DNA of 64,000 nt, taken from contig CAJFCJ010000014.1 in NCBI GenBank assembly GCA_904063045.1, positions 1,671,643-1,735,642 on the forward strand, given 5' to 3'. The translations under genes and the position numbers were made by a program. The notes beneath the pieces are model-generated. The model worked only from the letters and a program-made list of their open reading frames with translations. It did not search any database and was not told the origin of the DNA. Below are positions 51,043 to 61,501 of this stretch, piece after piece. Origin of the DNA: Dimorphilus gyrociliatus (lineage: Eukaryota > Annelida > Polychaeta > Dinophilidae). Every line of letters starts with the position of its first letter. Positions within the stretch are counted from its first letter, which is position 1.

Positions 51043-53810
51043 TTAAATTTCTTTCAGTTTATTAATCATATCATCAAGGCGTCGTATTTCTCTAGAAGCC
51101 TTTGGGGGGAAAAAGATGATTAATAGAAATATTACAGTTTAATAAAAGAATGCGGTTGTGTTACTTGAAATCGCTTGCTTCAATTCTCCCTCGAAGAATA
51201 TTGGGACCCAAAAATTTTGCCAATTCCATCCAACAATGCCTTGCTGCATTTGAAGTCAGAGCGCTATCGCAATTCTGTATAAATTAAGCGAAATCCTTGG
51301 AGAATAAGCGTGATTTTGCTAGATTTTTTTTTACAAACCGCTGAATCGAAAAGGACAGGAAAAAATTGCTCCAAGTTAGGTTTGAATAGACGTTTACCTA
51401 ATCCCTTTGCAATATCTATTAGCTAATTGAGGAAAAGAAAGGATGAGAAAAATGTAAACATTATCAAATCATTTATCATTTTCTATTATACAAATTATGT
51501 TACCCTTTTACAGATTGTTTCCCACAATACAACGTGTTGAGTGTAGTGTGTATAACCAGCTGCTTTAACAATATTGGATAATAGATTTGCAGTTTCGGGA
51601 AGGAACTCCGACAATTTTGATAATTCAGCTACACAATGAACGCAACTAGGAAAATTAAATAAAATAAAATAATTAAAATGTTCGAAGGTGAAATATTTAA
51701 TCATTAATTTTTTTACCCATCAGTCATTTGCCACGGTTCTGGCGGTTTTCTAAATGTACTATTCATACAACCTCCAGATCTTTTACCCCTATGCATTTTC
51801 GGTGCAAGAGATCCACAAGAATACATTTGCTGGTTTGTATGTAAAGATTCATCATTATCTCTTGCTTTTTTGACAACTCCATACACGGCTGGTCCTTTGT
51901 CAATACCAGAATATTTATCAACATTTGCTGCTTGATTTTTGACGTTTTCTAACCCTTCTATGATTTTATTTACCACAATGTTGTAAGCTTCTCTCCCTGA
52001 GCGTAAAATGAACTTGTGTAAATCTTTCAATCAAATTCCTATTAAATAAATACCGTAAGCGTTGATAACGTTGAATAAAGCTATTGCAGCACCTTCTCTT
52101 ACTGATGCAATACTATCTTGTAAGTTTTCAAAGAAAAGAGGATATAATGAGGTCATCGAATCCCTTAAATATATAATTAAAAAATTACTTTTCACGACTT
52201 AAATAGATTAATCATTAAAAAATATAGAACCTAGCTTCGTCTGGGAAGCACTTAACGAAATTGCCACAGGCAACGCATGAAGCTGTTGGTAAGAATAAAA
52301 TATTTTTTGAAATATGCTACTAAAATTTTGCTTATATATATATATGGAAACTTAAAAAAAAATGTAACGAACCGTCTCTTACAGGCCAACTTTCGTCTTT
52401 GAAACAAATCAATAAAGTATCGAGTAAACGTTTAACAAAGGGTCTAACAACAGAAGCCTTTAATTTCAGTCCTAATTCGGCAATGCAAGCGCAAGCAGCT
52501 TCTCTAACGGCATGATTGTCAGCCTCAGATTGACATATATAAAATTCGACCTTAAAAAGAACACATAATAAGAATGAGTCAATAAACTGCTTCCTTTGTA
52601 AAATTTATAAAAATAAAAGATATTTAAATAGTATTTACCACTGAATCTATGAACTCTTCAACAAGTTCTTTACCTTTTTCCCCTGTTATTAATCGCCAAG
52701 TATCTTGATTATATATTCGGACACCTTCAGCGACGTAGTACCTTTTCAAGTAGAAAGTAAGTTTATTTCATTGAAATGACTTGTCAAACAAAAATCATAT
52801 ACCTGTTCAGGCATAATTGGGGTAGGAGAACGGGAAAGAATCTTTTCCGAATTTCATCAGCTGGTAAGCTTATAAGAAAACTTCTTGTTGCAGTTGATGC
52901 AGCCAAACGAACTTGACTCCAATTGTCAGCTAGGCCTTGGGAGAGATGTTTAGCAAAATCGTCACCATTCATCAAAATCTGATTGCGTTCCCCCAACTTT
53001 CCTGCTTCCGCCGCGTTACAGGCAACCAAAGAAGAGCAAACATAATATCCAGTCTCTCTTACAAAACGATTTGTGTGGGTCAAAGTTTTGAAAACAAGGG
53101 TTAATAGTTGTTCCGTTACAAAGTCATTAAAATTCTCTTTGCATCCTTCAATCATACTCTGCAAGCACTTCATCCATGTTTCTAGGGATTTCCAACCAGC
53201 GGTGTCGTGAAATATCTGACTTGCATTACTGGAACCGCTCTGAAAATCAGTTTAATTATTTTTTAAGTTTTAATAACAGGAATACCCTAAAGGTACTTAC
53301 TAAGGAAGAACTATCAGAATTACTACTCCCCTCGTCGCTTGATTGACTTCTAACCAATTTCTCTTGAAGCTTTTTTGTTTCTTCTTCTTTGACATCGAGG
53401 GCTTGCCTTTCAAGATTCATTTCAATTCCTTCAATAACATTTTGACAACATTCTTGATAAATTTTTACTCCAATTTTTCTACATAGTACACCCATAACTT
53501 CGCCCGCAGCAATTCGCACTCGAAATTCATCATCTTCTAATAAATTCAAGCTATATTCGTAAATTGATTGTTCAAAAGTTGCCGATACAATTGCCTTTCC
53601 GTGTGTTAAAATCGCTTTAGCACCCATTAATGCCCCATGCTTTGTTTCCCAAGGCGATTCTGAATCAATGAGAAAGCGTATTAGCTCATTTTCTAAAGGC
53701 ACCAACCCAGCTTCGTAAGTTTGATCGATGAACTTGTTTAGAGATTCGACACCACGGTCCCTTTCTAATTTGGCAGAACTACACAATAGAGAAATAGCAT
53801 CATCAGCCAT
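51043..53810 (-). CDS. HEAT/armadillo-repeat protein of unknown function, complete, 693 aa
   Basis: Twelve exons close in phase: 53810-53301, 53239-52803, 52741-52639, 52550-52373, 52282-52231, 52163-52054, 52023-51717, 51645-51504, 51422-51339, 51274-51165 and 51091-51043 form eleven coding segments after the start, and all phases agree (exon count eleven by this list). The product is almost wholly helical repeats: ESPWETKHGALMGAKAIL, DEFRVRIAAGEVMGVLC, WSQVRLAASTATRSFL, NHAVREAACACIAELGL and ESWPVRDASCVACGNF are typical HEAT B-helix patterns. A Ser-rich acidic linker sits at about 150-175, a basic Gly/Lys-rich patch (HRGKRSGG) in the middle, and a short helix at the C terminus. No signal peptide or membrane helix. 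HEAT arrays usually scaffold protein complexes. I know similar proteins only as uncharacterised in other invertebrates and do not assign a function. Confidence 0.88.
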
Positions 53811-55531
53811 TTTAACGATTGCGAAACGAATTCAACACAAGGCCTCGAATCGGTGGAATACGACGAAATATATATGCCGCTAAGAAAATATAAGTGTCAT
53901 TCAAATTCGGAATTTAGTAACACCCATCTTTTATTTTCTTTTTTTTTTAAATTAGGCATTTCTTCTAAACAGAGATAAAGTTACCTAAAATTCTCTTAAT
54001 GATTGAAAAATTAAAGGTTCTGAATAAAACATAAGAAGTATTTATACTTTTAATTTTAAAAGTAATTCAAAGTAATTTAAAATAGCCAAATATAATAAAT
54101 ATTTTTATAGTTGAGAGTTTTCCTAATTATCGCTCTACTCAAGGTCGATAGATTCTCTTTGTTTGTGTTATACCTATTCATTGACTCAATCATATGGCTT
54201 CTAGTATATTTAACGTAAGTATACAAAAAGTTTACTAAATTTTAACCATCTTTACGGGGTTTTAATAATGATAGTAAAATTATAATAAATATATATTATT
54301 TAATTACAACTAAGAATGAAAGTATAAATGAGTATTTTATTTATCCCAATCCATAAAGATTTATTATAGAAGGTTAAAACAAAACCATATTACGGGATTA
54401 ATTGATCCATCTAAAAGAAAAAGTTGTTTTTTATAGAAATAGTAAAAAAAAACAATTTTAATATAACTGTATTTAAGTATCTAAAATCGTTTTAAGAGTT
54501 ATCTATATTAGTCTATCCGATTATTTTTAATGTAAAATATTTTATTAACAATTAAAAAATGAATGTAGATTAGAGAGATAAAAAGCTTTTAACAATTTGT
54601 ACTCATATTATGTAATTATAATCTATAACAGAATTTAACAACAAATTCTAATCATCTACGCTCATATAAAGAAATAGTTATATCTAATTCATACATTATA
54701 TAAGATATTACAACTACTTTCATAAATAATATATACCGCACATTCCAATGCGCCTAAAAAAAGTATAATCAAAGTAAAAGATTCAAAAGAATCAGCCTTG
54801 AAAGTTGAATGGCTGATTGATTGTGAGTTAAGAGATTAAAAATTATTGATAGAGAAAATAATAATTGTATTAGCTTTTTTGTTTATCAACTAGTTTTTCT
54901 CTACTTCAAGGTTAACATTTAAACTAACTATTCTCCTTTCTTCATTCATTGAGAAAGAGATCTCCATACTTTTGTTCTTTTTTTGCAATGATAGAAACCT
55001 CTTGTTGTATTGGTATTTGTGGAATTTCATTCTAACAGAGCAGCTGAAGTAGATCGAAATGAATATATAATATTCAATATGTGCCCTAATTTTCTCCTTC
55101 CTCGATTATTTTACATTTGCTTTTTATTTTATTAACAAAACTAAACGTTTTTCTTATCGCTTAGATACTAAACTGTTTCTAATTTATCACCAAAATTTAT
55201 AATATAAAGAAAATATTACTTTTCCCCCATTTTCACAAAGGAAATTCAATTATTTATAATATAATTAGTTCACTATATTCCACTACTATAATGTTCTCTT
55301 CCTTACAACTAGCCGATTGGCGAGTACTCAATAGTATTATCTCCTAGAATCATAGTATCATAGTAAATGTAGGAGTACATTGTTTTCTCTGATCGTTTAA
55401 TCTGCAAGAAATCTAATTATCTTTTTTAATATTTTTATCGTTCTTTATCAAGGATTCTTAATCCAAAGAGATTTACTCTTTGGATCAACATTCTGAAAAC
55501 ATATCGTGTAAGAGAGTAAATTAACGAAAAC
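53811..55531. other. Divergent intergenic region, HEAT gene and SLC16-like gene
   Basis: Both start codons face away from this 1.7 kb AT-rich stretch, so it should hold two promoters. No exon or distinct motif seen. Confidence 0.6.
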
Positions 55532-56854
55532 ATGAATTCAAAGAAGGATAAAGGTTATGCCTGGGTGATAGCGATTAATGGAATGGTATTGAATATGCTA
55601 TCAGTTCTGGGTTTAGCATCACAGAGTGTACTTATTATTTTTATTACGGAATCTTTGGGAGAGTCATACTCCAAAGTTTCTCTGATAACTAGTTTTTTAA
55701 ATATGTTTTTTGGAGCCGGCGGATTTTTGTTCGGATTTCTAGGGAAAAAGTTTAGCCCTAGATCAATCTTAATAGGGGGGTCTCTGTTATTATGCTCTTG
55801 TAGTGTTGTAACGTGTTTTGTGAGGAATATATATGTATATTACCTAACTCTTGGTGTTGGATCAGGTATTGGAGTTGCAAGCTTTGTTTATTGCGGAACG
55901 ATTACTATTGCCGAATGGTTTGACCGTTATAAAGCCATGGCTTTGTCGATATCAGCTGTAGGAGCTAGTGCTGGTTTTTTTATATGGACCCCAATCACAT
56001 CTATATTAGTTGATACTTTCGGGTGGAGAAGTACATATTTAATTATTGCTGGCATTTATCTTCAAGGCTGCTGCTTGGCTATGCTAATTAAAAAAGCTCC
56101 TCAAAATATGAATATTACCATCTGTAAAACAGATCATGTAAATCCAAGACTTTTTAATATTAAAATTTTTAAAAATCTTCCTTTAGTTCTATTTTATCTA
56201 AGTTTAACTTGTACTTATATTGGTCAAACCGTACCTTATTTCTGGATACCAACAAGAGCCGAAAGAAGTGGGATAGGTTTAAGAATGGGTACATTAATTG
56301 TATCAATTACTTCAGCCTCTTGTGGAATCTTTACTTTGATTGCTGGATTTCTTGGGGATAGACCATCGTTTAATCGTATCCTTGGATTTGGAATTAACTC
56401 GGGACTTACTGGCCTACTTTCAATCTTTTCTACATTAAGTCACTCCGTCATTATCCTAATGTCGTATGGTTTCTTATTTGGTTTAACTTCGGGTAATTTA
56501 TATTAGTATATACAACTATCTTCACTGTATCTTTTATATCAATCAATCTAAAAATTCTTGGAAAATCCTTAATGATCTTTTTCTTTTATAGGTTTTTATC
56601 AAGCTTTAAATATGACTGTCGTAACAGACCTTGTTCAATTAAATGATCTGCCCTGTGCTATTGGACTTGACGTATTTTGTATTGGATCAGCTCAATGTTT
56701 GTGTATACCGTTAGGAGCGATGCTATTTGACATCTCGGGATCATCCATGATTCCATTTATTGTAAAGGGTACTATACAGGGATTTTTTGGACCTCTCTTC
56801 GCAATACTGGCTTTAATAACTCATAGGAGACGTGGGATACAGTATAAATTATAA
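55532..56854 (+). CDS. Monocarboxylate-transporter-like MFS protein (SLC16 family), complete, 407 aa
   Basis: Exons 55532-56492 and 56592-56854 join in phase 1. The N terminus DKGYAWVIAINGMV is a relaxed form of the SLC16 signature [D/E]G[G/S][W/F][G/A]W before the first helix. About twelve hydrophobic segments follow, with YCGTITIAEWFDRYKAMALSIS (the MCT Y-F-x-x-R/K-R-x-x-A loop between helices 4 and 5) and GWRSTYLI. The loop between helices 6 and 7 is short. MCTs carry lactate, pyruvate, ketone bodies, aromatic amino acids or thyroid hormone; the substrate here cannot be told. The missing Gly/Trp in the first signature suggests a divergent member. Confidence 0.85.
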
Positions 56855-58260
56855 AAGAGTAATAACCATTCACCAAATAAATAATCTATTTTTTTTCTTT
56901 TAATTCAAACGGTAATTACTTTGCTACTTTACCATTTTTGATATTAACAATATCCAATCTAATAAAATATATGTATATACGAAAATTACTGTTAAGTGGT
57001 CAGTGTAAGTGACTTGAATTTCCGGTTCAAAATTTAGTAATTTTATAGAACAGAATCCATTAAAAAAACAAATGAAAAAGATAAAATAGCTTTTCTCTTT
57101 TTTTTTTCTTACAACATCCTTATTTTAACCAAAATGCTTTTACAGTAAAATTAATACGTTCCTCTATTATTTGAATGCGAAATGTTCATCCATTTCAACA
57201 ATTGGATAACTGTTTTTAGAATTCGGAATACAAATTCAAATCCTTAATATTGTACAAAGTGATACAGTGTCATTTCAACTGGCAATTTCTTTGGGTGTAG
57301 AAGAAAAACTGTAGCGTACGGTTTGATAAGAAGAGAGAGAGAGAAAGAGAGTGAAAGAGGGAGGGAGAGAGAGAGAAGACCTAAAAGGAAAGGTAATATC
57401 AATAATTACAAGTGGTTATAATCAATGATTGTATTCGTATAATTGTGTTCTAAAAATATCTAGAGCGAAAACTTGAAAGCGTAACGAATACGATGGAGGA
57501 TCTCAGTAATTTACTACCGATTAAACGATGCCTATCAAAACTCAATTCTAATTTTAACAATACAGAATACCTAATAAATATTCAGGAAAATTATCTAATC
57601 AGCATACTTTTATATTTAGCTTGGCTAAACATATTAGACGAAATATACAGCTAGCGATTTGCAGTATTCAAAAGACCGCAGTAAACGCCAAACAATATAT
57701 ATTGTAAAGGTTGTTTACAAGAAACGCAAACGAATTTATTCCTTTTATCGTTATTTGGTTACCTCTTTCTTTTTTAGTTTTATATCAATTGTTGGTTTAA
57801 ATAAGATTATCAACCATAATCCGTAGGAATGCAAAAATTAATGGTATGTAGGAAAGGATATACACATCAAAATAAGTAATATTTACGCGTGAACGTAATA
57901 TTATTTGACTAAACATACAATTTAAAGGTCAGTAGTGAGACTATGAATAAACCTAATATAATTTATCACTGATGGATTGAATATTATTTTTCAAGTAGAG
58001 TTTTTTTAAATAAACTGCCTTTGACATACATAGCTTAATACAAGAGCAGTAATAAAGTATAAGTTTCAAATAATATTTTCAGGCTATTATGTAACTAGCA
58101 TCATGAAAATAGAAACACTAAATGACAATGTAGCGGAATTTTAAGTACATAAATATGTTGTATGGTTGAAAGAACGAGTTTTCTCCTTTTTTCACACGTA
58201 ATTATTACACACTATGTTCAAATATTCTTAGATGAGCAAAGTCAAACGATTTTCAGATTC
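56855..58260. other. Convergent intergenic region, SLC16-like and ERp44 3' flanks
   Basis: No exon supported. Contains a GA microsatellite. Confidence 0.6.
57331..57376. repeat. (GA)n microsatellite
   Basis: Imperfect GA/GGGA run. Confidence 0.85.
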
Positions 58261-60375
58261 CTATAATTCATCCCTAATAATTGTATAACGATTTCTCGAT
58301 GGTGCAAGCTTTTTAAACGTTGATTCAGGAGGCGATGTTCTTCTCTTTGCATCTATTCCTTGAGGTTGCATATCTTGCTCCTTTGGTACATGAGCTGTCG
58401 CAGTATCACCATCTTCTGATTTTTGCTCCTCTTTTGGTTGATCTGGTTTTGGTGGTTCAGTGGGATCGGGTCCGTTATGAAATTCACGATGTAATTTACC
58501 AGAATGCAAATCAGCAATAAAATCTTTAAGCAATTGTCCATTTAGCATAGATTCTTTTAAATTTTTATGTGGAAATTCGTACATATGCCTAAATGAATCA
58601 ATAGCCAAAATTGGGAGATCTTTTTCCGACTTTCCCAAATGATGTAGTGGATGAGTAAACTTAAGTCCATCCGCTGTTAGGAAATTTACTGAAGCTTTTT
58701 CAGCGAGAAGGTTACTAGTGACTGTCTTGGCAAATACTTCTGGAGTTTCTTTGTCGTCAGGATGATAAAATAGAATAACAAAAGGAAGACCCTCTTCAGT
58801 AAGTTCTTCAGCATTTTCAAAAGTAATTTCGCGAACAACCGGAACACATTTATCGAGTGTCCAGTGCCAGAGAGATTGATAATCAGTTATAGAACCTAGA
58901 TTAATCGGAAGAATAGGCTTTCAAAATTTTTATATAAAATTGTATAAAACAAAGAGAATAATACCTGCATAGGGTATATCCGAATGAAAATCCTCATTTG
59001 GTCTATAAACAATTCTATTGCCAGCAGCTTTGTCTTTGGCAAATGTCTCTCCAGCAGCAACGTGAAATTGACATTCATCTCTGAGCATAGAAGCTACCTG
59101 TTTATCATAAACGTTCAGTAATTATCTCATGACGGACACTCTGCAAAAAAAAGAAGAAATTTCAGTATATAGACCTTGCTAAAACTGTCATAGTCATCTC
59201 CTTGAGCCTGTTCGAAGTAACCAATGACATGTCTCTTCTTTTTAGATTTATCCAAATTTTCTAAACTTTCTTGACTATCAGCGTAAGACTTCGGATCTTT
59301 TATCTGTTCTCTAATATATTCAATAATTTGATCATGCGACCGGCGACCGCGATATTCTCTTTTAGTCATTTCACCATAACGGAAAAGTTTAAGTGTAGGG
59401 TATTTAGAAACCCGATATTTTGCTGCTATTCCATCTGTCGGTAAAGAATACTAATAAAAAAGTAACCCAATAAAAATTGTCGATTTTTATGAGAACTTTA
59501 CATTACAATGAAAATGTAAGTAAATTTTTTTTAGATATTATTCGATATTTTAATTTATTTAAAATCCGTCTATTCATTCACAATGTATAATTAAAACGCT
59601 TACTCTCTCGGTCGCAATCAAGCTTTGCAAGTCGAACTTTCTTCTCATCCTATATGGAGCACAACAATAGTAATGGCATTCTTTGTTTTAAATAATTATT
59701 AACAAACCGGAAATTCTTTTCGAATACTATCTGCAGCTTTATCAAACTCTGGGGCTAAGATTTGACTAAATCGGCACCTATAATTTGTAATTAAAAGAAT
59801 TATATATTAAAGAAAATGATGACCTCCTTTTCAACTTACCAGTCAGCGTAAAAGTTGATTAGCACCACCTCAGTTTCCTCTGAAATTATATATTTTATTT
59901 AGACTGGTTGATTAGAAACCACATTTGATTTTGTATGACATTCACTCTTATAATATCGCCCAAAAAGAAACTTATTATTTACCAAGATGAGCAATCCTAT
60001 TACGGATTACAGGCCACTTTTCGATAAATTATTTAAATAACTAAAAATTTTATAGACAATATTAATTAAATAATTTATCCTACCGAGATCATAATGTTAA
60101 AAATGTAATTAATACAATATAAAAATACTCACGAAGTATCTTATCAACGTTCGATGAGGTGAGTTGATCAGCTTCGGCCTTAGAAAACTTCAAATGGGTG
60201 AGAGAAATCTGGAAATGTTACAATTGGTATAAAAAATTCTGTCGAGAATCAATAATTGTCCATTTTTTTAAAGCACAGCTCTACTGTTGATAACCGGCTG
60301 TTATTTACCTTTGATGATTAAACTAAGAATGTGACAACTTACCAAAACGAAACTCAAAACTATTCTATGATGCAT
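58261..60375 (-). CDS. ERP44: Endoplasmic reticulum protein 44, complete, 430 aa
   Basis: Eight exons (60375-60343, 60208-60133, 59879-59840, 59777-59708, 59649-59604, 59434-59175, 59097-58965, 58895-58261) close in phase. ERp44 is a PDI-family chaperone that cycles between ER and Golgi, holding Ero1 and unassembled secretory proteins through a single reactive cysteine. The leader (MHHRIVLSFVLISLTHLKF) is followed by a thioredoxin domain with NFYADWCRFS; the CRFS motif at residues 51-54 has one cysteine instead of CxxC, as in all ERp44. Then come SKYPTLKLFRYGEMTKREYRG, the second and third thioredoxin-like domains (CVPVVREITFENAEELTEEGL), DLHSGKLHREFHNGPDPTEP, an acidic/Gln linker longer than in vertebrates, FKKLAPSRNRYT and the ER retrieval signal RDEL. 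Human ERp44 has 406 residues; the excess is in the linker. Confidence 0.95.
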
Positions 60376-61501
60376 TTTTCTTTTTAAACAATTTACTTTA
60401 ACGAAACAGTGCCTGATTGGCACAAAAAATAATCAGTGTTTAGTATTTATTCGAACAAGCAGACTGCCAAAAAACAATCATGGCTACCAGTAGAAGCTCT
60501 ATTGTATTGGCTAAGAAAAACATGTATATTCATGACCATATTAATATGCAACGAATATGGCGGCAATTTCAAATTTAAAAGAAATATTCGTTGTTAAAGT
60601 TAATATATTTTCTATTTTAACAAATATACTTTTGTAATATATTAATATTTTTGTTATAGAACGTTATAGTTTGAATTATATTGGTATTTGAACATATTTA
60701 TATAACAATCTGCATGTTTACTTTTGTTGTTCATATATATAAATACATAAAATTTACTATATTTTAATTCATATTTATTCTTTATTTCAGATTTTTCAAA
60801 AATCAATATATATGAAAATATATTATTAATTACCTTTCTAGACAATTATTTATTTCAAAGTACTAAATGTGTGACAGAAATAATCAAAATTTGTAAGAAA
60901 ATGTGAAACAGAAATATAAAATAAGTTTTAGAATACGTTAATATATTGTTTAATATGTTAGAAAATATATTTATAAGAAGTGCGGAATAAAATTCAGCAT
61001 ATTCTCGACGTGGCATGTTGAGAATGAAGTAAAAAGTCGATGGAATACCGCTCATGAATAAACATTATGTCATTAGGGAGCGATATATGTATGCCACGCA
61101 GTTCTTTTTCCTGTCGAAAAGATGCTTTATTACTTAAATATTTCTTTGAAAGAAATAAAGTTTTAGATAAATCATTTTATTCTGAAATTTTAATAAAATT
61201 TAGCGAAAAGAATTTCTATGTTTAGATTAACGATATATTCTAAAATGATTTTAGTCAAGAAAACGGTTTGAGCAGACCCCAGAATCGGAAGTAAATTCCT
61301 GAAGCCGATTTTGAAATAAATCTTGTTGTGTAAATTGATTACTATGAGCTGTAATATTAAAGAAAACTAAAAAGATCAAATAGAATATCAATTAATTTTG
61401 TTGATTATTGCTCTAACTTATTTTGAAGTAGTTTACATTAATCAGAAATCCAGCTTTTTGGTTGTGTTACTAATGACGCTATATAGGAATATATAAAGAA
61501 A
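60376..61501. promoter_or_regulatory. Divergent promoter region between ERp44 and BBS9
   Basis: Start codons of ERp44 (-) and BBS9 (+) face away across 1.1 kb, so both promoters must be inside. ATATGGCGGC at about 60556 resembles a YY1-type site near the ERp44 start. No TATA box could be told apart from the general TA-richness. Confidence 0.45.
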
